In this document: piece by piece, positions 1-8,514 of the stretch
Layout: every line of letters begins with the position of its first letter
How positions within the stretch are numbered: the first letter of the stretch is position 1
Assembly (NCBI RefSeq): GCF_000308515.1
Contig: NZ_BAFV01000053.1
Coordinates: forward strand, 62,001 to 126,000
Direction: 5' to 3'
DNA length: 64,000 nucleotides
Origin: Nocardia carnea NBRC 14403
Lineage (GTDB): Bacteria > Actinomycetota > Actinomycetes > Mycobacteriales > Mycobacteriaceae
Program-made: the position numbers and the translations under genes
The notes under the pieces: generated by a model
Database searches by the model: none
The model's input: only the letters and a program-made list of their open reading frames with translations
Told to the model about the DNA's origin: nothing

Positions 1-541
1 CTCGCTGTGCGAACGTCACCGAGGTCCGTGAGCCGAGAGCTTCGTTGCCGGCTGTCACCGTGAAGGCCTGTGCCGGCGCATACGGGGAGCCGGTGCCGGT
101 GATCGGGGATTCGCGGAACAATTCCCAGGCGATCGAGTCGTGGTCGAGCGGGCATTGCCGGTCGAACAATGACCGCAGATGGTGAAAGGCATTCGCGGCC
201 CGGTCCGGGGATTCGTAGGCGTAGACATCGATCCCTACGGTTCCCTTGGGGCCCGTGACGCCCATTGCGGCGAATCCGGTAACAGCGTATTCGCGGCCAC
301 GGTGCGCGGCGGGAGCCGAGTACTGGTCGTCGGCAGTTGCCGGTGCACACGCCGAGGGATACATCACCCGGCCCGGGTCGATTTCGTGGAAGGCGTCGGT
401 ATTGCGCTGGAACCCTGCATACCCCAGATGCGCGTTCGGCAGTTGTTCAGGCGCAATGATGTTCGCCTGCGCGACCGCGGACGGCGCCACGAGAACTGTC
501 ACGGCGGCAACGAGTACGAGAACGGTCCACCGGAAATTCAT
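1..541 (-). CDS. Secreted hypothetical protein, C-terminus beyond the window
   Basis: The minus-strand reading frame opens with ATG at 541 and is still open at base 1, so only about 180 N-terminal residues are visible. It begins MNFRWTVLVLVAAVTVLV and runs to an Ala-rich APSAVAQA site, a typical Sec signal peptide with a signal peptidase I cleavage site. The mature part has two cysteines in contexts YPSACAP and DRQCPLD, which could form a disulfide. A good ribosome site (GGAGGTG) lies about 7 bases before the ATG. It is probably an exported protein. The general pattern recalls extracellular sensor-like domains of actinobacteria, but I do not recognise the family and assign no function. Confidence 0.75.
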   Translation of the reverse strand, partial: MNFRWTVLVLVAAVTVLVAPSAVAQANIIAPEQLPNAHLGYAGFQRNTDAFHEIDPGRVMYPSACAPATADDQYSAPAAHRGREYAVTGFAAMGVTGPKGTVGIDVYAYESPDRAANAFHHLRSLFDRQCPLDHDSIAWELFRESPITGTGSPYAPAQAFTVTAGNEALGSRTSVTFAQR

Positions 542-666
542 GTTCCGCACCTCCGAGTTCGGGACGATACGACCGTCACTGTCAGCTGTGCGACCGGCCG
601 GTCGGCTCTCGCCGGAAAGCCCGATACCGGGTCATCGAATATCCGGGTGACGGTGTTAGCGCGGGA

Positions 667-1527
667 TCACGGAGGGACCGCCGTGTCCGGGCGCAGGGCG
701 GTGTCGAGGAAGCGGCGGGTGGAGCGGGAAGCCCGCGGAGTACGGCGCCAGCCGAGGTAGACCGGTGAATCGGGGATATCCGGCAACTGCCGGTAGATCA
801 CGCCCGGGTGGGGTGCGCGGTGGACGGCGATGGCGGGTACCGCGCCGATACCGCGGCCGGCACTGACCAGTTCGAGCCATTCGTCGAAATTGCGGCAGGT
901 GATGATCTCGCGTCCGGGGTGCGGGTCGGCCCAGCTGTCGGGTGTGGTGGTGCCGGATCGCGGATTGACGACCAGCGGGTGGGCCGCGAGCTCGGACCAG
1001 CGGAGGCCGGGACGGCCGGCAAGCGGTGAATCCGCGGCGACTGCCAGCACGCGGCGTTCGGTGCCGATGCGATGCCAGGTGATGGTGTCGTTCCCGTTTC
1101 CGGTGTTGCGGACGAGCGCGATATCGAGCTGACCGCGGGCGAGATCGCCGACCGGATCGTCGGTGCGGTGGATGGCGAGGTGACCGCCGAGTTCTTCCCA
1201 GGCGGCACGCACTCGGCCGAACCATTCCGAAGGCAACAGCCAGGCGAAACCCAGGCGTACTTCGGCGCGGCCGCGCATATCGGCCTCGAGTTCGGTGAGG
1301 TCGGTCAGGATGCGCTGGGCTCGGGTGCGGAACTCGCGACCGTCGTCGGTCAATTCCAGGCGGCGGATCCCGCGGTCGACCAGCGCGGTGCCGAGGATCC
1401 GTTCGAGGTCTTGCACGATGCGGGTGAGCGACGGCTGAGTGAGGTGCAGCCGGGCGGCTGCACCGGTGTAGGTGCCTTCCTCGCACAGCGCGACGAATGC
1501 GGCGAGGTGCCGCACCTGCAGGTCCAT
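667..1527 (-). CDS. LysR-family transcriptional regulator
   Basis: A 286-residue protein starting MDLQVRHLAAFVALCEEGTY. Residues 1-60 are the winged helix-turn-helix of LysR regulators (AAARLHLTQPSLTRIVQDLE). The rest is the substrate-binding domain that senses a co-inducer. The frame is open further upstream, but the family's N-terminus aligns with the ATG at 1527, so I place the start there. It is divergent from the MFS transporter at 1598 with 70 bases between them, the usual arrangement of a LysR regulator and the gene it controls. The natural inference is that it regulates the exporter and itself. The ligand is unknown. Confidence 0.9.
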   Translation of the reverse strand: MDLQVRHLAAFVALCEEGTYTGAAARLHLTQPSLTRIVQDLERILGTALVDRGIRRLELTDDGREFRTRAQRILTDLTELEADMRGRAEVRLGFAWLLPSEWFGRVRAAWEELGGHLAIHRTDDPVGDLARGQLDIALVRNTGNGNDTITWHRIGTERRVLAVAADSPLAGRPGLRWSELAAHPLVVNPRSGTTTPDSWADPHPGREIITCRNFDEWLELVSAGRGIGAVPAIAVHRAPHPGVIYRQLPDIPDSPVYLGWRRTPRASRSTRRFLDTALRPDTAVPP

Positions 1528-1597
1528 ACGTTCAGCGTATACCTCATGCTCAGCAGGCATTTCCGGAGGTTTCCGCGCACTCGTAGCGTGGTAGGAC

Positions 1598-2767
1598 GTG
1601 AGCGAGATACGGATAGCCGCTCCGCCGATGCGGGGCCGGACGGTGGGGGTGGCCGCGGCAGCAGGGCTGGCCGCCGCGATGGGGGTGGGCCGGTTCGTCT
1701 TCACCCCGCTCCTGCCGATCATGACCGAGTCGGCGGGGATCAGTGCCGGGGAGGGCGCGCTGATCGCGACCGGGAACTACGCCGGCTACCTGGTGGGCGC
1801 ACTTCTTCTTGCCCGCCGTCCCGGGCTCGGTACACGCGCACTGTTCCTGACCTGGTCACTGCTACTGGTCGCGAGCGAAGTCGCGATGGCCGCGACAGCT
1901 GAGGTCTGGGCCCAGACAGGGTTGCGCTTCATCGCCGGTGTGGCCAGTGCGGCGATCTTCATAGCCTGCGCGTCTACGGTCGCACAGCACCGGGCCGAGG
2001 GCGCCTCACCTGGTGTGGCGTTCGCCGGGGTCGGCGCGGGTATCGCCGGTACCGGCATCTACACCTTGTTCGCGGCGCCACACGTATCGTGGCAGGGCTT
2101 GTGGATCGGGTCGGCCGTACTCACCGCGATTCTGCTGGTTCCCGCTCTACTGCTGGATATCCGCCCGGAAACCCGCCCTGTCGATTCCGCCGATACCGGC
2201 AGCGGCGGTCCGGTGGCACGGCGAGCGTGGCGGCTGCTCCTGGGTTCCTATTTCGCCGAGGGTGTCGGCTACATCATCGTCGGTACCTTCCTCGTCGCCG
2301 CCGTGTCCGGCTCCGGTAGCGCGTCGGCGGGCGCATCGGTCTGGATACTCGTCGGACTCGCTGCGGCGGTGAGCACAGTGGCCTGGCATGCCGTGTCGGG
2401 GCGAATCGGTACCGGCCCGGCCCTGGTGACGGCCCTGCTCGTACAGGCCGCAGGGACGGCGGCGGCTGCGGTATCGGACAGCGTCGCCGCCGCCGTGGTC
2501 GCGGCTGTGGCTTTCGGCGGCACCTTCATGGCTGTCGTGGTGCTGACACTGGATCTCGCCCGCCGGCTCGGTATCGCCCACGCCGCCGCCGTGCTGACCG
2601 CCGCCTACGCGACCGGCCAGGTCCTCGGACCTCTACTCGTCGTCCCCCTCGTCGACGCCTCCTTCACCTCGGCGTTCGCCTTGGCTGCGTCGATCATCGC
2701 GTTATCGGCCGCTCTGGCCCGCGCTGCCACCCGAATAGGCCGCGGCGACCCGCATATCCGGCAGTGA
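1598..2767 (+). CDS. MFS transporter (YbfB/YjiJ-like)
   Basis: A 389-residue integral membrane protein with about 12 hydrophobic segments. The N-terminal part (AAAMGVGRFVFTPLLPIM) carries the G-x-x-R-F-x-x-x-P-x-L-P signature of the YbfB/YjiJ group of major facilitator transporters, and a second half-repeat begins near RAWRLLLGSYFAEGVGYIIV (residues 210-230). Members are uncharacterised transporters, probably exporters. The start is GTG at 1598 with GGTAGG upstream. It is divergent from a LysR gene and converges on the kinase at 2770-4221 with only two bases between the stop codons, so there is no room for a separate terminator. Confidence 0.85.
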   Translation: MSEIRIAAPPMRGRTVGVAAAAGLAAAMGVGRFVFTPLLPIMTESAGISAGEGALIATGNYAGYLVGALLLARRPGLGTRALFLTWSLLLVASEVAMAATAEVWAQTGLRFIAGVASAAIFIACASTVAQHRAEGASPGVAFAGVGAGIAGTGIYTLFAAPHVSWQGLWIGSAVLTAILLVPALLLDIRPETRPVDSADTGSGGPVARRAWRLLLGSYFAEGVGYIIVGTFLVAAVSGSGSASAGASVWILVGLAAAVSTVAWHAVSGRIGTGPALVTALLVQAAGTAAAAVSDSVAAAVVAAVAFGGTFMAVVVLTLDLARRLGIAHAAAVLTAAYATGQVLGPLLVVPLVDASFTSAFALAASIIALSAALARAATRIGRGDPHIRQ

Positions 2768-2769
2768 AG

Positions 2770-4221
2770 TCAGAGGAGGCGCGTGCAGGACCCCGTGAAC
2801 TTCCCGTCCGATTCCCGGAACACCGGCCACTGCAGAACGTTCGCGCGGGTCAGCGGGCCGTAGATTCCGTCCACGCGCCCGGCTGCCTGCTGCTGCAACT
2901 GGCGGATCGCGGATTTGGTCGGGAAATCGTAGCGGCCGGAGACCTCCACGGGAATGTCGTGACAGAGCGTTATCGCGCGTTGAACCGAAGCCACCGCGGC
3001 CGTCCGGTCGTCGAGGTTGAGAATGCAGTTCGGTTCATCGGTGTCGGCAGTGCCCGAGGGCAGTTCAAGGTAGCTTCCGCCGGCGATCGGATGCCGGACG
3101 GTCCAATGGCATCGTGCGGTGAGGAAGACACCGCCGGCCCGGGTCGGGGTGGTTTCGGAAGCCGTCGGCTGCTCCGGTGTTGCCCGGTTCATCAGCGCCC
3201 ATCCGCCCCCGATTGCGAGCAGCACCGCGGCGAGCGCGATACCGGCGCGCAATCGCGGCCGCCGGGCCGGGGGCTGTTCCGCCGGAACAACGGTCTCCGT
3301 GCCCGTCCCGGAGTCGAATTCGGCGAGTTCGGAGGGCAGCGGTCCGGAGGTGGCGGGCGCAGGCGGATCCGGCGGCGGGGTGCCCGACAGTGCACATCGG
3401 GCGGCAACGGCAAGTTCCTCGCAGCTCTGGTAGCGGTCCGCGGGGTCCTTGGCCATCGCCCGGGCGATCACATCGTCGAAGGCGGCCGGTAACGCAGGGC
3501 GGATTCTGCTCGGCACCGGGACCGGTTCGTGCCGGTGCGCGTGGATCAGTTCCCGGTCGCTGCGGTTCGGGTAGGGAAACGAACCGGTGAGCAGTTGATA
3601 CAGCGTCGCGCCGAGCGAGTAGATATCGGAGCGGTGATCGGGCAGCGAGCTCAGGAATCGTTCCGGGGCAACGTAATGCGGCGAGTATTCACGGTGTCCG
3701 CCACCGGTGACGGTGGCGTCGTCGTCGAGGCTGCGGGCGATACCGAAATCGGCGACCAGCACCCGCTCGGTTCCGTCGACCGTGGACAGCAGCAGGTTGG
3801 ACGGTTTGATATCCCGGTGCACCACCTTGTTTCGGTGGGCGTAGTCGATTCCGGCGGCGGCGTCGCCGATGAACCCGACGGCGCGCTGCGGATCCAATCC
3901 GGTGGGTTCACGGCGCAATACACCGCTGACGGTGCCGCCGTCGACGTATTCCATCTCCATCCAGCACAATCCGTTGCCGATATCGCCCCGGTCATGAACC
4001 CGCACGATATTGGGATGGGCCAACCCGCACGCCAGGTCCGCTTCCCGGCCGAACAGCCGAAGCCCGCGGGGCCCGCCACGCGTGACGTCGAACACCTTGA
4101 GTGCCACGGTTTTCGACGGCAGACGCGGGTGGACTGCGCGATACACCACGCCCATACCACCACGACCGAGCTCGTCTTCGATCCGGTATCCCGCGAAGTC
4201 TTCCCCGATGCGCAGAACCAC
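2770..4221 (-). CDS. Serine/threonine protein kinase, PknB type, with extracellular peptidoglycan-binding-like domain
   Basis: A 483-residue membrane kinase. The catalytic domain covers about residues 10-275. It has the glycine loop GRGGMGVVYRA, catalytic loop VVHRDIKPSNLLL, DFGIAR in place of canonical DFG, and the APE helix (YVAPERF). A proline-rich linker (about 280-325) leads to one transmembrane helix (AGIALAAVLLAIGGGWALM, about 332-350). The outer 120 residues contain IRQLQQQAAGRVDGIYGPLT, the D-G-x-x-G-P-x-T pattern of peptidoglycan-binding domain 1, instead of the PASTA repeats of PknB. The kinase therefore probably senses a cell-wall ligand. The start is GTG at 4221. Its target is not evident from the neighbours. 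Confidence 0.88.
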   Translation of the reverse strand: MVLRIGEDFAGYRIEDELGRGGMGVVYRAVHPRLPSKTVALKVFDVTRGGPRGLRLFGREADLACGLAHPNIVRVHDRGDIGNGLCWMEMEYVDGGTVSGVLRREPTGLDPQRAVGFIGDAAAGIDYAHRNKVVHRDIKPSNLLLSTVDGTERVLVADFGIARSLDDDATVTGGGHREYSPHYVAPERFLSSLPDHRSDIYSLGATLYQLLTGSFPYPNRSDRELIHAHRHEPVPVPSRIRPALPAAFDDVIARAMAKDPADRYQSCEELAVAARCALSGTPPPDPPAPATSGPLPSELAEFDSGTGTETVVPAEQPPARRPRLRAGIALAAVLLAIGGGWALMNRATPEQPTASETTPTRAGGVFLTARCHWTVRHPIAGGSYLELPSGTADTDEPNCILNLDDRTAAVASVQRAITLCHDIPVEVSGRYDFPTKSAIRQLQQQAAGRVDGIYGPLTRANVLQWPVFRESDGKFTGSCTRLL

Positions 4222-4342
4222 ATCCGCCCCTTCGTTCCGGCGTTCCCCGCAACCCGATCACGATCTTCCGGTCGGGCCGCGAGGAGTCGGCGCAGCTCGA
4301 TGCCAAGACTATCGGTGCCGGTCACCGCGCGCAGCGAAAGTG

Positions 4343-4561
4343 TCAGCTGTCGACTTCGGGTTTGTCCCGATCGTCCGGCGCGTTGTCGGAGTCGCCCTTC
4401 ATCGCCAGGCCGAAGGAAATCCCGATCGCGACGCCGATCCCCGCACCGATGGCGAGGTTGCCGAGCGCGGTTCCCACGGCCACGCCGATCGCCAACCCGA
4501 TTGCCAGCCCGGCTCCCATACCGCCACTCAGGGGACCATTGCGCTTCGCAGGACCGACCAT
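4343..4561 (-). CDS. Small glycine-rich membrane protein
   Basis: A 72-residue protein starting MVGPAKRNGPLSGGMGAGLA. Residues 14-56 form two hydrophobic segments with G-x-x-x-G / A-x-x-x-G spacing (glycine-zipper pattern: GLAIGLAIGVAVG and GAGIGVAIGISFG), and the C-terminus is acidic (DNAPDDRDKPEVDS). The frame is open upstream to 4744, but that stretch would overlap the GlxA-like gene and is not protein-like, so I start at the ATG at 4561. It lies just upstream of the kinase on the same strand. Similar small proteins are common and uncharacterised in actinobacteria. Confidence 0.6.
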   Translation of the reverse strand: MVGPAKRNGPLSGGMGAGLAIGLAIGVAVGTALGNLAIGAGIGVAIGISFGLAMKGDSDNAPDDRDKPEVDS

Positions 4562-4649
4562 GCCCCCGATGCTACGTCCCGGCCTCGCGAGCGCTGATCG
4601 AGGTGGGTCGCGACGCGGAACCGAAGCGATGACGAACCCGGTCGAATGC

Positions 4650-5621
4650 TCACCGAGCGGCCGAATCGGCGGTGAACCGGCGGCGGTAGGCGGTGGGTGT
4701 GGTTCCGAATGCGGCCGTGAAGTTCTGCCGGAAGGTGACCGCACTGCCGAAACCGCAGGCCGCGGCGAGGCTTTCGATTCCCCAGTCGGTGGTTTCGAGG
4801 AGCGCCCGCGCTTCGTCGAGGCGGCGTTCCAGGATCCAGCGGGCCGGTGTCGTGCCGGTGGTCTGCTGGAAATGCCGGACGAAGCTGCGCCGGCTCATAC
4901 GCGCCTGTTCGGCCAGCATATCGACGGTGAGCGGCTGGTCCAGCCGGGCCAGGGCCCAGTCCAGCACCTCCCCCAGCGCGCTGCCGGTGGCGGGGCGCGC
5001 GAGGGGTCGTTCGATGTACTGTGCCTGCCCGCCTTCCCGGTGTGGTGCGACGACCAGCGACCGCGCCACGCTGGTCGCGGCGGCGGCGCCGAGATGTGTG
5101 CGGACCAGGTGCAGGCAGGCGTCGAGCGCCGCCGCTGTACCTGCGGAGGTGAGGACATCACCGTGATCGATGTAGAGCACCGAGGTATCCACCCGCACCC
5201 CGGGGCGGCGCTCGGCCAGCAGCGACATCGCCGTCCAATGGGTGACGGCCGCGCGCCCGTCGAGCAGGCCCGCGTCGGCGAGCGGGAACGCTCCCAGGCA
5301 CAGACCGGCGATCGTCGCACCGCGTCCGTGCGCCGCGGCGAGCTGTTCGCGCAGTTCGGGACCGGTCGTCGTAATCGGTAGTGACCAGGACGGAACGATC
5401 ACGATATCGGCGTCGTCGACGATCTCCGGACCGGCGATATCACCGATCGGGTATCCCTCGGCCGTCCGGATCGACCCACCGTCCGACGACCACAGCCGGG
5501 TTTCCCAGTCGGTGGCGAGCCCGAGCCGGGTGACCTCGCCGAACACCATCAGCGGCACGGCCAGGTGGAACATGGTGATTTCGTCGAAGGTGAAGACGGC
5601 GATTCGCATACGGGCTCCCAT
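4650..5621 (-). CDS. GlxA-family transcriptional regulator (DJ-1/PfpI domain plus AraC HTH)
   Basis: A 323-residue regulator. Residues 5-190 form a DJ-1/PfpI-like domain with the nucleophile-elbow-like AGLCLGAFPLADAGLL motif. Residues 215-320 are the double helix-turn-helix of AraC/XylS proteins (ARMSRRSFVRHFQQTTGTTP and GFGSAVTFRQNFTAAFGTTP). Such proteins use the PfpI-like domain as a sensor rather than a protease. The gene is divergent from a cysteine hydrolase at 5743, a very common pairing, so it probably controls that enzyme. ATG at 5609 (MRIAVFTF) is an alternative start. Confidence 0.9.
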   Translation of the reverse strand: MGARMRIAVFTFDEITMFHLAVPLMVFGEVTRLGLATDWETRLWSSDGGSIRTAEGYPIGDIAGPEIVDDADIVIVPSWSLPITTTGPELREQLAAAHGRGATIAGLCLGAFPLADAGLLDGRAAVTHWTAMSLLAERRPGVRVDTSVLYIDHGDVLTSAGTAAALDACLHLVRTHLGAAAATSVARSLVVAPHREGGQAQYIERPLARPATGSALGEVLDWALARLDQPLTVDMLAEQARMSRRSFVRHFQQTTGTTPARWILERRLDEARALLETTDWGIESLAAACGFGSAVTFRQNFTAAFGTTPTAYRRRFTADSAAR

Positions 5622-5742
5622 AGTGGCCTGATCTCATCGAAAGTATGCATTCGTGCCACTCACACATTCGCGCCGGGGGGCGAACAATCGAACAGGACGC
5701 CCTCCCGGCGCACGATCCCGATCTTCCGAGGAGCAGAACCCC

Positions 5743-6390
5743 ATGTCGACACCCCGCCGCGCCCTCATCGTTGTCGATGTCCAGCAGGAATACTTCGCGG
5801 GACCGCTCGAGGTCCAGTTCCCGCCGCGCACCGAATCGCTCGCCAATATCGTCGGCGCGATGGATGCCGCCCGCGCCCAGGACATCCCCGTGATCATCGT
5901 TCAGCACCGGAGCCCCAGCGGTTCACCCGTTTTCGTCGAAGGGACGCCGGGCTGGGCCCTGCACCCCGATATCGAGGAACGCTCCGCCACGGCGAGCAAA
6001 CATCTGCACAAGGACTACAGCAGCGTCTTCGCCGGCACCGACCTCGTGGAATGGCTGCGCGCCCGCGAGATCGACACCGTCACGATCGTCGGCTATATGA
6101 CCAACAACTGCGATCTCGGCACCGCGGTGGAAGCGGAGGGGCACGGCTTCACCGCGGAGATCCTCTCGGACGCCACGGGCGCCGTGCACCTCGCCAACGA
6201 GGCCGGGCGGGTTTCGGCGGAAGTTGTGCACTCGACGCTGATGGTGCTGCTGCAATCGAACTACGCGGCAGTCGCCACGACGGCCGAATGGATCGAAACC
6301 CTGCGCTCCGGAACACCTTTGACCAAGAGCAACTTGGTCGCTTCGGCAATAGCAGGCAGCGCGGCCGTCGCACCCGTACCCAGTTCCTGA
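5743..6390 (+). CDS. Isochorismatase-family cysteine hydrolase
   Basis: A 215-residue enzyme of the isochorismatase/nicotinamidase-like superfamily. The catalytic triad is visible: Asp12 in VVDVQQEYF, Lys90 in HLHKDYSS, and Cys123 in GYMTNNCDLGTA, preceded by the family's cis-peptide-type turn. The frame is open upstream, but the conserved first strand RALIVVDVQ and the ribosome site GAGGAGCAG place the start at ATG 5743. Substrates in this family range from isochorismate to nicotinamide, ureas and peroxyureas. The sequence does not say which, and the context (divergent GlxA-like regulator) suggests detoxification or amide turnover. Confidence 0.85.
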   Translation: MSTPRRALIVVDVQQEYFAGPLEVQFPPRTESLANIVGAMDAARAQDIPVIIVQHRSPSGSPVFVEGTPGWALHPDIEERSATASKHLHKDYSSVFAGTDLVEWLRAREIDTVTIVGYMTNNCDLGTAVEAEGHGFTAEILSDATGAVHLANEAGRVSAEVVHSTLMVLLQSNYAAVATTAEWIETLRSGTPLTKSNLVASAIAGSAAVAPVPSS

Positions 6391-6451
6391 CCGTCTCGGA
6401 CCGGACGCCCGGCATCGATATGACTTACTGCCGATCCACCCGGTTCGACTC

Positions 6452-6487
6452 CGCCTCCGCGCGCTGCGATCGCCACGCGCGGAGGCG
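6452..6487. terminator. Stem-loop between convergent genes
   Basis: Perfect 12-base arms CGCCTCCGCGCG and CGCGCGGAGGCG flank a 12-base loop, midway between the convergent stops at 6390 and 6554. There is no T-run, as is usual for GC-rich actinobacterial terminators. It probably ends transcription from both sides. Confidence 0.6.
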
Positions 6488-6553
6488 ACGGCAAGCCTGC
6501 GCCGGCCACCTATCCCGTGATCCGCTGCCGACCCCACCACCGCGGGGGAACAC

Positions 6554-7447
6554 TCAAACGAGGACGACCCGGCGCCCACGAGTGTGACCTGCCCTGCTGT
6601 CGATATGGGCCGAGGCGGCGTCGGCGAGCGAGTAGGACTTCTCGATCGGGATGTGCAGCTTGCCCCAGGCGATGAGACTCGCGGCTTCGGCGAGCGCATC
6701 GAACAGATTCCCGGCCTCACCGGAAAATCGGACTCCGAAGTCCGCCGCACCGAATTCGGCGATGGAGATCACCTTCTGCGGGTCCCCGGCCAGTTCGACG
6801 AGGTCGGCGAGCACGCCCGAGCCGGCCAGATCCAGAGCGGCGTCGACCGGGCCGTGCTGTCGCACCCGTTCGACCCAACCCGCGCCATAGGTCGTGGCGA
6901 CGGCACCCAGGCTGCGCAGATAGTCCTGATTCGCGGCCCCGGCCGTGCCGATCACCCTGATCCCGCGTTCGCGGGCGATCTGCAGGACTGCCGATCCGAC
7001 TCCCCCGGACGCACCGCTGACCAGCAGTGTTTGCCCACGCTGCACGCCGACCTCCCGGAGGATGCGCAGCGCGGTCTCCACAACCGAGGGGTAGCCGGCC
7101 GCCTCTTCGAACGACAACCTGTCGGGCATTCGGGCCCACGCCGACAGCACAGCGAATTCGGCATATGTATCGGCACCTTCGCCGAATACGTGGTCACCTA
7201 CTTCGACTCCTTCGACGCCCTCCCCGACCTCGTCGACCACCCCCGCGGCGTCCAACCCGACCCCCGCAGGCAGTTCGGCCGGACGGGTCTGCCGGAACTG
7301 ACCTTCCCGTATCCGCCAATCGATGGGATTCACGCCTGCCGCCCGCACGGCGACGCGTATCCGGCCCGGGCCCGCATGGGGTTCCTCGGCATCGACGAGT
7401 TGCAGGACATCCGGGCCGCCGAACTCGGCGAAGCTCACCTTCTTCAT
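6554..7447 (-). CDS. NADP-dependent quinone oxidoreductase / zinc-free alcohol dehydrogenase (MDR family)
   Basis: A 297-residue medium-chain reductase. The N-terminal GroES-like half has GVNPIDWRIREGQF and GLDAAGVVDEVGEGVEGVEVGDHVFG. The Rossmann half has the nucleotide-binding motif VSGASGGVGSAVLQIA. The zinc-ligand cysteines of classical alcohol dehydrogenases are absent, which fits the quinone oxidoreductase / enoyl reductase branch (NADPH-linked reduction of quinones or activated alkenes). It is divergent from the TetR gene at 7518, with a perfect palindrome between them, so it is almost certainly the TetR protein's main target. Confidence 0.9.
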   Translation of the reverse strand: MKKVSFAEFGGPDVLQLVDAEEPHAGPGRIRVAVRAAGVNPIDWRIREGQFRQTRPAELPAGVGLDAAGVVDEVGEGVEGVEVGDHVFGEGADTYAEFAVLSAWARMPDRLSFEEAAGYPSVVETALRILREVGVQRGQTLLVSGASGGVGSAVLQIARERGIRVIGTAGAANQDYLRSLGAVATTYGAGWVERVRQHGPVDAALDLAGSGVLADLVELAGDPQKVISIAEFGAADFGVRFSGEAGNLFDALAEAASLIAWGKLHIPIEKSYSLADAASAHIDSRAGHTRGRRVVLV

Positions 7448-7460
7448 ACCGCCGACATTA

Positions 7461-7479
7461 ACACTAACGGTTAGTGTTT
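7461..7479. promoter_or_regulatory. Palindromic TetR-type operator
   Basis: AACACTAAC-G-GTTAGTGTT, a perfect inverted repeat with 9-base arms, lies 14 bases before the reductase start and 39 bases before the tetR start. A partial copy of the half-site (AGTGTTAG) occurs at 7507-7514. It is the likely binding site of the TetR regulator at 7518. Confidence 0.75.
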
Positions 7480-7517
7480 TGTAACCGTTGCACTTTTGTC
7501 CTTGATAGTGTTAGCGG

Positions 7518-8132
7518 ATGACCGAGCCGCCCGGGCGTCGCGAGCGTAAGAAGGCCGCGACCCGCCAGAAGATCGCCGACACCGCCCTACGGCTCTTCCG
7601 AGAACGCGGATACGACGAGGTAGGCATCCGCGATATCGCCGCCGAGGCCGACGTCGCCGTCACCACACTGTTCTCCCATTTCGCCTCGAAGGAGGCCCTG
7701 GTGTTCGACCAGGACCGAGACTTCGAGCAGCGCCTCACCCGAGCAGTCACCGATCGCGCCCCCCACGAACCGCTCATCCCGGCACTTCGCCACCAAATCC
7801 GCGCCCTCGTACGACATTGCACAGCCGACGGCACCGCCCCGTTCTGGCTCATGATCGACGAGACACCCGCCCTGCGGAAGTACGAGAGCTCGATGCGGCT
7901 ACGCCATGCGGAATCGCTGGCCACAGCCATCGCCGCCGACCCCGACCTGGCCCAAACCCCCACGGCCGCCCGCACAATCGCCAGGTTCGTAATCGACGCC
8001 TTCTCCCTGGCCCGCGAAGCCCCCGACCCCGACGCCGCGGTGGACGAGATATTCCGGATGATCGAGGCAGCCTGGGAGGTAACGCGCCCCTCTGATGAAG
8101 TCATTCGGCCACGCGAGATGCAGAAGCAGTGA
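7518..8132 (+). CDS. TetR/AcrR-family transcriptional regulator
   Basis: A 204-residue repressor. The N-terminal helix-turn-helix (residues 15-60) reads KIADTALRLFRERGYDEVGI followed by IAAEADVAVTTLFSHFASKE, the canonical TetR pattern with a recognition helix and closing HF-x-S-K-E. The C-terminal ligand domain is not diagnostic. It is divergent from the quinone reductase and probably represses it and itself through the palindrome at 7461-7479, with an electrophile or quinone as plausible inducer (inference). The final codons overlap the GTG of a decayed immunity-like gene at 8129. Confidence 0.9.
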   Translation: MTEPPGRRERKKAATRQKIADTALRLFRERGYDEVGIRDIAAEADVAVTTLFSHFASKEALVFDQDRDFEQRLTRAVTDRAPHEPLIPALRHQIRALVRHCTADGTAPFWLMIDETPALRKYESSMRLRHAESLATAIAADPDLAQTPTAARTIARFVIDAFSLAREAPDPDAAVDEIFRMIEAAWEVTRPSDEVIRPREMQKQ

Positions 8133-8491
8133 CGGGCACCCCATCCCTCCGCCCGCTGGACCTGGAAATATACCTACTTGCGGCAATGCGTCGATGCGAA
8201 GAGCACCGCAACAGGCGAAGCTCGATCGAATCGGAATCGACCTGACTGCCGCCGCAGCTATCGCCGACGGAGGCACCGCGTCCCGACGTGTCCTCGCCGG
8301 CCGGTCTCGAACCATGGAGTGTCTGCATCCAGGACCTGGCCGACAACTTCCCGACCCTCCGGTGCACCGACGGGTTCCCACCGTGGGAAGAGTTCGTTTT
8401 CGAGGACTCGGCGGGCGTGTCGTACGGAGCGGACTTCAGCTTCGGCCTTATTCAGAAGATCGATATCATGCCGACCGAAGAGCATTGCTGA
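8129..8491 (+). pseudogene. Decayed relative of the toxin-linked immunity gene at 37772
   Basis: Translating this stretch in pieces reproduces most of the 174-residue protein at 37772-38296. From GTG 8129: LDLEIYLLAAMRRCEEH matches LDFEIYLLTGMKCEH. After a shift to the next frame (from 8209), QQAKLDRIGIDLTAAAAIAD matches VRAKMAEIGLTASRAGAI. After a second shift (from about 8288), GLEPWSVCIQDLADNF and PPWEEFVFEDSAG match DLEPWNLTISELSFVF and PPYEEYLFRDSTG. The central 50-60 codons are missing. Two frameshifts plus a deletion make it a pseudogene. No toxin gene remains beside it, so it is either an orphan-immunity fossil or the residue of a displaced cassette. Confidence 0.75.
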
Positions 8492-8514
8492 GCGTGGTTG
8501 TCGTTGCTTGGCGG

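Noticed and set aside
4562..4744. N-terminal extension of the small glycine-rich membrane protein
   Set aside because: It would overlap the end of the GlxA-like gene and is rich in Pro, Arg and Ser, unlike the rest of the protein.
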